Assembly: GCF_000478885.1 (NCBI RefSeq)
Contig: NC_022567.1
Span: forward strand, 2,604,001-2,668,000
Source: Adlercreutzia equolifaciens DSM 19450
Lineage (GTDB): Bacteria > Actinomycetota > Coriobacteriia > Coriobacteriales > Eggerthellaceae
DNA length: 64,000 bases
Direction of reading: 5' to 3'
Made by a program: the position numbers and the translations under genes. Position 1 is the first letter of the stretch. Each line of letters starts with the position of its first letter. Under the pieces are notes generated by a model. That model was given only the letters and a program-made list of their open reading frames with translations. It did no database searches and was not told where the DNA came from. This document shows positions 1 through 7,697 of this stretch, piece after piece.

Positions 1-560
1 TCCTCGCCCAGGGCACCATCTACCCCGACATTTTGGAGTCGAAGGACGGCGTGAAGGCCCACCACAACGTCGGCGGCCTGCCTGAGGACTTGCAGTTCGA
101 CCTGGTGGAGCCCGTGAAGCTGCTGTACAAGGACGAGGTGCGCGTCGTCGGCCGCGAGCTGGGGCTGCCCGAGAACATGGTTGAGCGCCAGCCCTTCCCC
201 GGCCCGGGCTTGGGTGTGCGTTGCCTCGGCGCCATCACTCGCGACCGACTGGAGGCCCTGCGCGAGGCCGACGCCATCGTCCGCGAAGAGATGGAAGCGG
301 CGAACGTGGGCGCCTGGCAGTACTTCGCCGTGGTTCCCGACATGCGCGCCACCGGCGTGCGCGACGGCGTGCGCGCCTACGAGTGGCCGGCTATCATCCG
401 CGCCATCAACACCGTGGACGTCATGACCGCCGAGGTGCCCGAGCTGGACTGGGCGCTCCTCAAGCGCATGACCGATCGCATCACCCACGAAGTCCCCGGC
501 ATCTGCCGCGTCTGCTACGACCTGACCCCCAAGCCCGTGGGCACGGTCGAGTGGGAGTAA
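1..560 (+). CDS. guaA: GMP synthase (glutamine-hydrolysing), C-terminal part
   Basis: This is the 3' end of guaA; the gene begins before the window and is open from base 3, giving about 185 residues. GMP synthase converts XMP, ATP and glutamine to GMP in the cytosol. The visible part covers the end of the ATP-pyrophosphatase domain (LAQGTIYPDILES, then HHNVGG) and the dimerisation domain, with the family signature RQPFPGPGLGVRCLG and the typical ending KPVGTVEWE. The family match is strong along the whole length. No downstream partner gene follows on this strand. Confidence 0.97.
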   Translation, partial: LAQGTIYPDILESKDGVKAHHNVGGLPEDLQFDLVEPVKLLYKDEVRVVGRELGLPENMVERQPFPGPGLGVRCLGAITRDRLEALREADAIVREEMEAANVGAWQYFAVVPDMRATGVRDGVRAYEWPAIIRAINTVDVMTAEVPELDWALLKRMTDRITHEVPGICRVCYDLTPKPVGTVEWE

Positions 561-601
561 ATTGCGAGGTCAGAGGCATTTTTTTATCTAGTCTAATGTT
601 T

Positions 602-622
602 TGTAAATTTGTGTAATTTACA
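602..622. promoter_or_regulatory. Inverted repeat TGTAAATT-N5-AATTTACA
   Basis: A perfect 8-bp dyad with a 5-base centre lies 42 bases after the guaA stop. It has the size and symmetry of a regulator operator, but no coding start follows within 500 bases, so the target is unknown. It could instead belong to a short untranslated transcript that ends at the hairpin at 689-717. Confidence 0.3.
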
Positions 623-688
623 CCCATTCCGGTAAAGAAAAGTTGTAAGCCGCTGGGAAAAGCTCTCAAACGGAAATCGCAGAATTCA

Positions 689-717
689 GACCCGCCGAAG
701 CCTCGGCGGGTCTTTTT
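689..717 (+). terminator. Rho-independent terminator
   Basis: A perfect 10-bp stem (GACCCGCCGA with TCGGCGGGTC) and a 4-base loop are followed by TTTTT. It is the likely end of the guaA transcript or of a short RNA starting after guaA. Confidence 0.8.
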
Positions 718-1195
718 ATCCCAGGTGGGGCACGCTTTTTGGTTCTTCAGTATTAAGAGAATTCGAAAGAAGTGGAAAGTTTTGGAAAGCTTTCCAAAAC
801 AATGGTCTCGATAAACCACTTGCAACGATTGCTTGGGTGTGTTTTTCGCTCGAAAAGACAAAAATAGTACCATTTTGAACTCACCTCTAATTTGAGGTGT
901 CGTTTTTCATGTTTGCCCAGTTCGGGATGGGGTGTAAAAATTCGGGCGGTACTATGAAAAAGGATGATTTTGAGCTCATTTCGGCGCAATTTGCGCTCTC
1001 TTCGAGATTTGAAAAACGGTACCGGGTAGCCAGAAGTCGCTCATAAAGACTTGAATATGAACCTAAAACAGAGACCTTTTGAGGACGGCAGGTGGTACCA
1101 TTCGTCGCTTTGTCGCTCGTGTAATAGTTTCTGCCGTGAACAGAGAAGGACGCCAAACGGCGTCCTTAGAGGTGTATTGATATGGAGTTTGAGTC
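718..1195. other. Non-coding region with several palindromes
   Basis: I found no convincing gene in these 478 bases, which are clearly more AT-rich than the neighbours. They hold a perfect 22-bp palindrome centred on AAGCTT at 779-800, a hairpin with CACCTC/GAGGTG arms followed by TCGTTTTT at about 885-909 (terminator-like), the odd-centred palindrome GCGCAATTTGCGC at 984-996, and a perfect 9-bp hairpin (AAGGACGCC/GGCGTCCTT) at 1146-1167. The hairpin at 885-909 suggests that something untranslated is transcribed rightward here. Confidence 0.4.
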
Positions 1196-1465
1196 TTAAA
1201 GCCTGAACGACGATTTCCAGAACCTGTAGTCGTCCTCGCTCATCTGACCGCTCTTCAATTCCTCTTTTACATTATGCCAAGTGCTTATAGCCTGAGCCAT
1301 CTTCTGAGCTCCGTCGGCCTTCGGGTCGATGGATAGAGTGCCGTCCTCGTTAGGAGTGATGCCGATCGTGCGCTTGGCTACCTCCTTCGGCAGCCCGAAC
1401 CACACGTGCTATGCGTTCTCGGGCGATGCGTGCTTCGTGCCGCGCGTGTGTTGCTCTATCGTCAC
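1196..1465 (-). pseudogene. Small hypothetical gene with an in-frame stop
   Basis: On the minus strand, 69 residues are open from a GTG at 1405 (VWFGLPKEVAKRTIGI onward). The same frame upstream reads KHASPENA, then TAG at 1409-1411, then HVWFGLP. This looks like one protein interrupted by a nonsense codon, with an upstream GTG at 1465. No Shine-Dalgarno sequence precedes either start. The family is not recognised. The C-terminal part could still be made from the internal GTG. The call rests on the protein-like reading across the stop and is weak. Confidence 0.35.
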
Positions 1466-1617
1466 AACCGGTTGCTACATGAAGAGGGAAAAGGAAAGGC
1501 TGCTGCAGAATACATCGAGCTCGAGCGCAAGAACGCTGATTTCGACACGGAGTTCACTAGCGAATAGCAACGAGCAGGCGATGCGCGCATACGTGCCGAG
1601 CAACCGAAAGGAGAATC

Positions 1618-1836
1618 ATGGCTTACACGACTTCCTCCACTCTGGGAGAGCTGATGGCCGATCCCCAGATCGTTGCCATCATAGAGAAGTACGTTCCCGG
1701 ATCCACAGAAGACCCTAACATGAAGAATGGAGGGAAGGTCAAGATCTCGACCTTCCTCAAATTCCCCCAAGCAGGCAAGAAGGGCTTCACGCCTGAAGTC
1801 ATGGACAAGATCCTCGAAGAAGCCAACGCTTTGTAG
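1618..1836 (+). CDS. Small protein with a TLGELMxDP-type helical domain
   Basis: A 72-residue protein with a good ribosome site (AAAGGAG, 6 bases before ATG). It has no signal peptide or membrane helix. The segment TLGELMADPQIVAIIEKYVPG followed by KFPQAGKKGFTPEVMDKILEE resembles the short helical tail found at the end of, or between, domains in many bacterial glycosidases and other enzymes, where it appears as T(L/I)GEL.(A/K)DP...(V/I)(L/I)EKY.P. Here it stands alone, so it may be a stand-alone domain or a leftover of a larger enzyme. The family resemblance is from memory. A strong terminator follows. Confidence 0.65.
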   Translation: MAYTTSSTLGELMADPQIVAIIEKYVPGSTEDPNMKNGGKVKISTFLKFPQAGKKGFTPEVMDKILEEANAL

Positions 1837-1861
1837 GAATCTAATAGCGCCCATAGAGCAC

Positions 1862-1894
1862 AGGGCTGGCGCGTTTCGCGCTGGCCCTCTTTTT
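1862..1894 (+). terminator. Rho-independent terminator
   Basis: A 12-bp stem (AGGGCTGGCGCG with CGCGCTGGCCCT, two G-U pairs) and a TTT loop are followed by CTTTTT. It ends the small gene just upstream. Confidence 0.85.
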
Positions 1895-1908
1895 CAACCT
1901 CATTATGG

Positions 1909-1937
1909 TTTACAACTATATTGTTTAGATCTATACT
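1909..1937 (+). promoter_or_regulatory. Promoter of the hydrolase-MarR-nitroreductase operon
   Basis: TTTACA (1909-1914) and TATACT (1932-1937) are separated by exactly 17 bases. The dyad ACAACTATATTGT (1912-1924) overlaps the -35 box and spacer, which would suit repression by the MarR protein encoded in the operon. The promoter reading is seen; the MarR link is inference. Confidence 0.6.
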
Positions 1938-1975
1938 GTATTGACAGACAGCATCTGTAGAGAAAGGTTGACATC

Positions 1976-3211
1976 ATGCCAAACAAAGAAGATATGATGC
2001 AAAAGATGCAGAAAATGGCAGAAGGCGGCCAACCAGAAGCGTCGCTTGTCGGCGATGCCGAGTACTGGTCAGAAATCAAACTCAGCAGCGATATATTGAC
2101 CGATGCGGTCGCCAAGCATGTCCTGGGCCTCGTCTACACCGGCATGGCAGATGTGGGCGAAACCTTTCAGTGCATTTGCGACATCGATAAGTTTGCAGAA
2201 GACGGATGGGCGAAGTCGTGGGGCGCCATGGCTTGCAAACTGCAAAGCCAAGCAGAAGATTATGAAGCCAAAGGTCATACGCAATCCGCTGCATCCGCCT
2301 ATCTACGCGCCTCAACGTATTGGCGTGTGATGCTCATGAATTACACCGACATCCATAGCCCGAAAGTTCAAGAGTACGCTCAGTCTTACATGAGCTGCTA
2401 TGAGCGATATCTTTCCCTGTCAGGCTATCCGGGAGAGTACATTGAGATACCCTATGAAGGCACGTTTCTGCCGGGACATATCTATCGCTCGCCCCACGCC
2501 GAAGGCAAGGCACCGCTCCTGGTGATCACGCCAGGTCGTGACACCTGGGCGGAGGATACGCGATGGGTCTATGACGAGGCGCTGAGGCGTGGGATTCATT
2601 GCGTGATTTACGATGGACCCGGGCAAGGCCTAGCCCTGCGCATGCAAGGCCTCACCTTCCGTCCTGACTGGGAGCATGTCGTCACTCCCGTATTGGATTA
2701 CGCATTGAGCAAGCTTGAAGGCGAAGTCGATCCAGACCGCATCGGACTCATGGGGATGAGCTTCGGAGGCTTCCTCAATACGAGAGCGGCTGCCTTCGAC
2801 AAGCGCTTCAAGGTGATGGTGGCAGATCCTGGCAATCTCGCCTGGGGCGGACAGATAAAGCAGAGGCTACAGATGATACTTCAGATCCCCGAGGAGCAGC
2901 GTCCGCCCTTCATGAACTTCATGCTAGATGACTACGCTTGGAAGCAGGGCGTTCCAAAAGAAGACGTTCCAGCCGATTTGGATCGCTATGACAATTCCGA
3001 TGTGGTTGGCCTTGTTTCGTGCAACACTCTCGTTCTCGATGGCGCAGCCGAAGTTCAGCCGGGAGCAGCAAAACAATACTTTGAAGCCTTACAGTGCCCG
3101 AAGAAGTATCACCTCTTCGACTTCGATTCCACCGCGCAATGTCATTGTCAAACCGGAGGATATGCTCCAGCTTCTGAGTTCATCATGAATTGGATCGAAG
3201 AGATTCTCTAG
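1976..3211 (+). CDS. Alpha/beta hydrolase of the FrsA/DUF1100-like group
   Basis: A 411-residue cytosolic hydrolase. The N-terminal ~150 residues form a helical cap. The core begins near YIEIPYEGTFLPGHIYRS (about 155-172), as in 2,6-dihydroxypseudooxynicotine hydrolase and related C-C or ester hydrolases. The nucleophile elbow is GMSFGG with Ser262. Asp355 (VLDGAAE) and His390 (STAQCHCQ) sit where the acid and His of the family's triad are expected. It is the first gene of a four-gene operon after a clear promoter and has a GAAAGG ribosome site. The substrate cannot be read from the sequence; a nitroreductase, an MBL-fold hydrolase and a MarR sensor beside it suggest breakdown of a small aromatic or xenobiotic compound. 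Confidence 0.8.
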   Translation: MPNKEDMMQKMQKMAEGGQPEASLVGDAEYWSEIKLSSDILTDAVAKHVLGLVYTGMADVGETFQCICDIDKFAEDGWAKSWGAMACKLQSQAEDYEAKGHTQSAASAYLRASTYWRVMLMNYTDIHSPKVQEYAQSYMSCYERYLSLSGYPGEYIEIPYEGTFLPGHIYRSPHAEGKAPLLVITPGRDTWAEDTRWVYDEALRRGIHCVIYDGPGQGLALRMQGLTFRPDWEHVVTPVLDYALSKLEGEVDPDRIGLMGMSFGGFLNTRAAAFDKRFKVMVADPGNLAWGGQIKQRLQMILQIPEEQRPPFMNFMLDDYAWKQGVPKEDVPADLDRYDNSDVVGLVSCNTLVLDGAAEVQPGAAKQYFEALQCPKKYHLFDFDSTAQCHCQTGGYAPASEFIMNWIEEIL

Positions 3212-3229
3212 GGAGGAGGCGAGTCCGCA

Positions 3230-3991
3230 ATGCAAAAGATAGCCGATGGCGTATATGCGCTTGAGCTCGAGATGGAGAGGCTGGGCCAGACAAGCACGAT
3301 ATATCCCCTGCTTGTATCTAATGAAGAAGGTTCTGTTCTGATAGATGCCGGATTACCGACTTCTATTCCCGAAATCGAAGAGCAGCTGAGTGAAATCGAT
3401 ATGACGACAATGGATATTGATGCCTTGATCCTCACGCATCAGGATCTCGACCATATCGGCGGTCTGCCTGGTCTTGTTGCCCTTGCCGGTGAAGGAACTG
3501 ATGTTATATGTCATGAAGCAGAGAAGCCCTTTATCGAAGGAACAGAGCAGTTCGGCAGGCTCGATCCTGAGAATTTAAAAACCACACTCGATTCCATGCC
3601 GGAAAGCCTTCGTGAAGAGATGCAGAAGCTAGTAGCCGAAGCAAAGGCCTATAAAGGTGTTGCTGTCACGAAGACTGTTGAAGACGGGGATGTCCTTCCT
3701 TTTGGTGGAGGCATTACCGTAATTCATACACCAGGCCACACGGAAGGCCATATATGCCTCTATCTTAACAAGAATGGAATACTCGTCGCTGGTGACGAGC
3801 TCGATTTGGTCGATGGCGAATTGTTCGGCCCAAAACATGGTCTTTCAGCTGACGAAAGCGAGGCGTATTCTTCAATATCCAAGCTGACCAAGTATGATAT
3901 CGAAGACGTGTTGTGTTACCACGGAGGACTTTTTGCAGGAGATGCCCGAGAGCGTATTGCAGAACTTGCGAATGAGGCTCTTAACGGTTAG
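3230..3991 (+). CDS. Metallo-beta-lactamase-fold hydrolase
   Basis: A 253-residue MBL-fold protein, 18 bases after the hydrolase gene, with a GGGAGGAGG ribosome site. Metal-ligand motifs are visible: THQDLDHIGG (about 68-77), HTPGHTEGH (about 166-174), GDELD (about 188) and CYHGG near the C-terminus. In the first motif the usual THxHxDH reads THxDxDH, so the second histidine is an aspartate, a variant seen in some MBL subfamilies. The enzyme probably hydrolyses an ester, thioester or lactone in the cytosol; there is no signal peptide. The operon position implies work on the same substrate as the alpha/beta hydrolase. Confidence 0.85.
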   Translation: MQKIADGVYALELEMERLGQTSTIYPLLVSNEEGSVLIDAGLPTSIPEIEEQLSEIDMTTMDIDALILTHQDLDHIGGLPGLVALAGEGTDVICHEAEKPFIEGTEQFGRLDPENLKTTLDSMPESLREEMQKLVAEAKAYKGVAVTKTVEDGDVLPFGGGITVIHTPGHTEGHICLYLNKNGILVAGDELDLVDGELFGPKHGLSADESEAYSSISKLTKYDIEDVLCYHGGLFAGDARERIAELANEALNG

Positions 3992-4014
3992 AAAAGATAA
4001 GACGGGAAGGCTCC

Positions 4015-4503
4015 ATGACAAATAGTGTGAGCAGAGCAAAAGACGAGAAGCTGCGCATCGAGCTTCTACAAACCATATTCAAGTTCAAGAAGCTTGCCAA
4101 TTCTGGCTTGGGAATGAGGCCGCTGGACGGGAAGCAGGATATCAGTCTTGCTGAATTCATGCTACTAAGGGCCGTGGACAATAACTCGGCCGACAGCCCT
4201 TCGAATGTGAGTCCAACGGATATCGGGCAATTTCTCTCCGTCACAAAAGGTGCGGTGTCGCAGATGCTGCACTCGCTTGAGGAAAAGGGCTTCATCACGC
4301 GTGCCCTTTCTCGCGAGAACAGGCGCAACACACTGGTTTTGCTCACGCCGAAAGGACGCGAACTACTCGGTGACGAAGAGAACGAATTCAATGCAAAACT
4401 CGACGCCCTCATAGAAACGATAGGACGTGAGGACATCGAAGAGCTAATCGCCATAGTCGAGAGATTGACGGAGGTCCTCGATACGCCGCAGTTCATGGAA
4501 TGA
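4015..4503 (+). CDS. MarR-family transcriptional regulator
   Basis: A 162-residue winged-helix regulator. The recognition region reads SPTDIGQFLSVTKGAVSQML, followed by HSLEEKGFITRALSRENRRN, the MarR helix-turn-helix and wing at about 65-105. It is the third gene of the operon, 23 bases after the MBL gene, with ribosome site GGGAAGG. MarR proteins usually repress their own operon and release DNA when a phenolic or other small ligand binds. The ACAActataTTGT dyad in the promoter at 1912-1924 is a candidate site. The ligand is unknown. Confidence 0.9.
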   Translation: MTNSVSRAKDEKLRIELLQTIFKFKKLANSGLGMRPLDGKQDISLAEFMLLRAVDNNSADSPSNVSPTDIGQFLSVTKGAVSQMLHSLEEKGFITRALSRENRRNTLVLLTPKGRELLGDEENEFNAKLDALIETIGREDIEELIAIVERLTEVLDTPQFME

Positions 4504-4558
4504 GCCTGTTCGTCTTTGGCGACAAGCTCCCCCATCCCTCAGTAAGGAGAAATACAGT

Positions 4559-5218
4559 ATGGATATGAAACAAGCCATGTCCGAGAGGCATATGGTTCGC
4601 AAATACACCGATAAGCCAATTCCGATCGAGGTCGCTCAGGAGATTAATGAGCGCCTCAACGATATTAACGTAAAGTACCACACTGATATCCAACTGATAA
4701 GAGGTGACAGCTCCGCCTTCAATGCGGCGATCAAGCTCGTTTTGGCCAAAGGCGTGCGAAACTACTTCATCCTCGCCGGAAAAGCCGCTCCCGACTTGCG
4801 TGAGCGGCTTGGAATGGCAGGAGCCGATCTCATGCTGTTCTGTCAAACGCTCGGACTGAATACCTGGTGGGTAGGTGGTACGTATAGCCATGCCAGGGTG
4901 GCACAAAAGGCACCTGGCGATGAGGTAATCGGCATCATTGCCGTCGGCTACGGAGCCACGCAGGGAAAGCCACACAAGTCGAAGTCTCCCCAAGAGGTCG
5001 CAACATACGAAGGCCCTGAACCCGAGTGGTTCAAGAATGGCGTCGAGGCTGCACTCCTTGCCCCAACCGCTCTCGATAAACAAGCATTCAAAATAAAGGG
5101 TGTTGGAGACGAGGTTTCCATCACGTACGAGTCGGGAACGTTCTCGGGCGAAGATCTCGGCTTGGTGAAGTATCACTTTGCGTTAGGAGCAGGCAATCAC
5201 TCATTCAGTTGGCAATGA
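4559..5218 (+). CDS. Nitroreductase-family FMN protein, TM1586 type
   Basis: A 219-residue flavin-dependent reductase. The start MKQAMSERHMVRKYTDKPI carries the (R/V)RKYxxxPI signature of the nitroreductase fold. The rest (NYFILAGK, AGADLMLFCQTLGLNTWW, IGIIAVGYGATQGKPHKSK) fits the TM1586-like subgroup with an internal duplication rather than NfsB. It probably uses NAD(P)H and FMN to reduce a nitroaromatic, quinone or enone. It is the last gene of the operon, 55 bases after marR, with ribosome site AAGGAG. A loose hairpin at 5285-5328 may end the transcript. Confidence 0.85.
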   Translation: MDMKQAMSERHMVRKYTDKPIPIEVAQEINERLNDINVKYHTDIQLIRGDSSAFNAAIKLVLAKGVRNYFILAGKAAPDLRERLGMAGADLMLFCQTLGLNTWWVGGTYSHARVAQKAPGDEVIGIIAVGYGATQGKPHKSKSPQEVATYEGPEPEWFKNGVEAALLAPTALDKQAFKIKGVGDEVSITYESGTFSGEDLGLVKYHFALGAGNHSFSWQ

Positions 5219-5284
5219 TGGCATCGAATCAAGTGCTTGTATGCCGTGCAGTCTCGCACCGATTCTCCACCACTAACAAAGTTT

Positions 5285-5328
5285 GCGAACCCTGCTCGGA
5301 TTGAAAAGTTTGACAGGGTTCGCGTCTT
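5285..5328 (+). terminator. Hairpin after the nitroreductase operon
   Basis: Perfect 10-bp arms GCGAACCCTG and CAGGGTTCGC with a 19-base loop, followed by GTCTTTC. The loop is long and the T-run weak, so termination is possible but not certain. Confidence 0.45.
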
Positions 5329-5487
5329 TCATGGACCTGATATCCTCAAATCCGGAACCGATTACATTAAGCTAATTTGCATGGTCACCGGCACACATTA
5401 CCTGGCAAGTTCCCTGACGAATGCCACGAGCTGTGCCATGGTGGTCGGTGATGCTGCCACAGGGACACGCCGCCTAGCGAAATCGCC

Positions 5488-5826
5488 ATGAATTGCAGCG
5501 TGATAATGAGACAGTTGCTCAGAGACGGTGTCTCATTTTGCCCGAAAGGAAATCAATCACCAAGCAGCTTGCTCTGGGAGATGAGCCTCTGGATAATCGA
5601 CGGGTACCTCGAGCATATAACCGACGAAAAGCCCATCTGCGCGAGACAGTGCATAAAACTGCTCCCCCTGCTCGCCGAGGCCAAGCCCACCCTTGCGCCC
5701 AAAATCGTCTCCGCGCTGAGAGATGCCGACGTCGCCCGCTACGCAGACAGCATGCGGCCCCTGGCTCAAAAAGACATCCGCGACAGCTTGCTCGCGATAG
5801 AGCACTCGGGAGAAGTCCGGGCATGA
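5488..5826 (+). pseudogene. C-terminal fragment of a SufBD/HEAT-like small protein
   Basis: The reading from about 5560 (IIDGYLEHITDEKPICARQC, then LPLLAEAKPTLAPKI and ADSMRPLAQKDI) matches the C-terminal half of a roughly 150-residue helical repeat protein common in anaerobes and often labelled SufBD protein. The expected N-terminal half is missing. The first 20 residues from the ATG at 5488 do not resemble the family and there is no ribosome site. I read this as a 5'-truncated gene. The family assignment is from memory of the ITDxKPxxARQCIxxLP pattern. Confidence 0.5.
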
Positions 5827-5906
5827 TCCTTTGTCGCACAGAGCTGCATTCGCAGATTTAAACAATCACACTGAATTTATGCCAATACATCAGTGTGATT
5901 GGCGGC

Positions 5907-6518
5907 CTATCCTTCCAAAGCGAGCAAAAGCCCTGCGAGCAGTAGGCCGATTGCGGCGCCGCCGAAAAGCTTCACTACGACGCCGAGCGCCGGATGCTTG
6001 CGGGCGAAGCCTTCCGCATCGGGCTCGGCTGCCACTTCGCCCTTGAGGAACCGGTCGATCTCCCGATAGGCGACGACGTCGTGCTTCTTTTTCAGGCGAT
6101 CCACCCCGACGGCCATGGCGAACCCGATGGCGTAGAGCACGATGAATGTGACCGCCCCCGCAAGGTTCCCCTTGCTCATGCGCGCGAACCCCGACGGTTC
6201 TGGCCACGCAATCGAGAAGCCGAGAAGGAAGAGGAAGGCCAGCCCCGAGAAGGTCAGCATCCCGATTGACAGCAGCCGCATCCGGCGTGCATCCTCCGCG
6301 ATGGCACGCTGCATGGCGACCACGTCTCCCCTCACGAGCTCGTCGATGGAAACCTCGAACAGTTGGCTGAGCAAAAGCAGGCTCTGCACGTCCGGGTAGG
6401 TCTTGTCGTTCTCCCAATTCGAGATGGTCTGGCGCGACACGAAAATCGCCTTCGAAACCTCGTCTTGGGAAAACCCGCGCTCTTCCCGCTTGGCCTTCAA
6501 CTGCCGAGCCAGCTCCAT
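5907..6518 (-). CDS. XRE-family regulator with membrane segments
   Basis: A 203-residue protein starting at MELARQLKAKREERGFSQDE; the ATG at 6518 is chosen because AAGGAAGGG lies just before it. Residues 5-60 are a Cro/CI helix-turn-helix (VSKAIFVSRQTISNWENDKT). Three hydrophobic helices follow: about 82-104, about 118-140 and a C-terminal one (about 178-200). This architecture, an N-terminal XRE domain on a membrane anchor, occurs in many Gram-positive regulators. The ligand and targets are unknown. The gene stands alone, facing away from the next rightward gene. Confidence 0.85.
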   Translation of the reverse strand: MELARQLKAKREERGFSQDEVSKAIFVSRQTISNWENDKTYPDVQSLLLLSQLFEVSIDELVRGDVVAMQRAIAEDARRMRLLSIGMLTFSGLAFLFLLGFSIAWPEPSGFARMSKGNLAGAVTFIVLYAIGFAMAVGVDRLKKKHDVVAYREIDRFLKGEVAAEPDAEGFARKHPALGVVVKLFGGAAIGLLLAGLLLALEG

Positions 6519-6737
6519 CGATCCCTTCCTTTCGATTACCCGTTGGCGTGTCGCGCCGCTTGTGTGCACCGAAATGATATCCCACAAGTCTTGCAAAATG
6601 GCGCAGGCGCAGCTGTCAAAAGTCTTTTACAGGCCCTTTGAGCAGGGATTTTACTAGTGCAGTCCATTTGCAGACATAGGAGCGAATCGGCAGAATAATG
6701 CCCGTCGACGCAAATCCGAGTGAAAGGAACAGCAGCT

Positions 6738-7205
6738 ATGGCCCGCGAGGAAAAGGTCTGGAAATATGCGATGGATGCCGGCTACACGCCTTTGGAGGAT
6801 CGATGCATTATCGTCAAGGGCGCGGCGGGAGATTTGAGCGAGAAGATCGTCCGCTTTTTCGAGACATGGGATGTGGCGGTCCTCCAGATGTGCGAGAACG
6901 AACTCATCCTGCTTCCATTCGAGTCGTTTTGGGGAACGTTGGAACGGGACGTCTCGCTCGTTATTCCGTATGCGGACATTGAATCTGTGAAGCTTATCGA
7001 CGACTTGCGCAACGTAGTCATCGACATCGAGACCAGCAGCGGCGCCGTGCGCCTCACCACCCAGCAAAAGGAGCTGAGCGACCTGCGACTGTCCGGTATA
7101 TACGCCACGCAGTACGCCGGCGGCTACAAAAACTGGCACGCCGAGAACGTGCAACCCACCCTGCAAGCCCTAAGCGAACTCGGCCGCAAAGAATCATGCG
7201 AGTAG
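6738..7205 (+). CDS. Hypothetical protein, possible PH-like fold
   Basis: A 155-residue soluble protein. The start MAREEKVWKYAMDAG at 6738 is preferred over an ATG 18 bases upstream because AAAGGA precedes it. The middle consists of short alternating strands (ILLPFESFWGTLERDVSLVI, IESVKLIDDLRNVVIDIETS, GAVRLTT), which suggests a beta-barrel such as a bacterial pleckstrin-homology domain. I do not recognise the family and see no catalytic motif. It is a single gene, followed by a hairpin at 7260-7294. Confidence 0.6.
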   Translation: MAREEKVWKYAMDAGYTPLEDRCIIVKGAAGDLSEKIVRFFETWDVAVLQMCENELILLPFESFWGTLERDVSLVIPYADIESVKLIDDLRNVVIDIETSSGAVRLTTQQKELSDLRLSGIYATQYAGGYKNWHAENVQPTLQALSELGRKESCE

Positions 7206-7697
7206 AGCCTCTCCTGCCAATGCTCAGCATTGTCGAGCAACGACGGCGATGACCACATGGGCTTTCGCAGCGGCAACATCGCCCTGCGAAAGCCATCTTC
7301 AAACGGGGTTCGCAGCAGGGGCACCGACCGCATTCTACACTGGCCCTCGGTCGGCGAAGGTACCCTATTCTGCATGAAATCTTGAGTTATAAGCGTCCGA
7401 GGAAGGGCGTCGTCAGCCTTCTCGGGTAATCGCCCTAAAGCGCACCGCTCTGATCGGGCATTTCTCTCCAACCACTCGACGCGTCTTCTACCACAAGCGG
7501 AAGCAGACGCTTACAACTCGAGATTTGCTGCAGAAACCGGGGGGTTCGTCGACCGAAAGGGCGGCAAGAGCAGACCCTCGGCCATAGAACGCATTGCATC
7601 GCCCGAATACGCGTCAGGACTTTTCTCCTCTGACCCCTCTGCCTTCTGGCAGTATATTACCCTGAGCAGAAAAGCCTCGGGAATCCGGAGGACGAGC
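7206..7697. other. Intergenic stretch with a hairpin and a promoter
   Basis: No gene is seen in these 490 bases. A perfect 11-bp hairpin (GGCTTTCGCAG/CTGCGAAAGCC, 13-base loop) at 7260-7294 may end the previous transcript, although its T-run is poor. Toward the right end, CTGACC (7630-7635) and TATATT (7653-7658) are 17 bases apart, a plausible promoter for the esterase-acetyltransferase gene at 7698. Confidence 0.5.

Noticed and set aside
5237..5491. An 84-codon open frame after the nitroreductase gene
   Set aside because: No ribosome site, no family resemblance, and it contains the terminator-like hairpin at 5285-5328.
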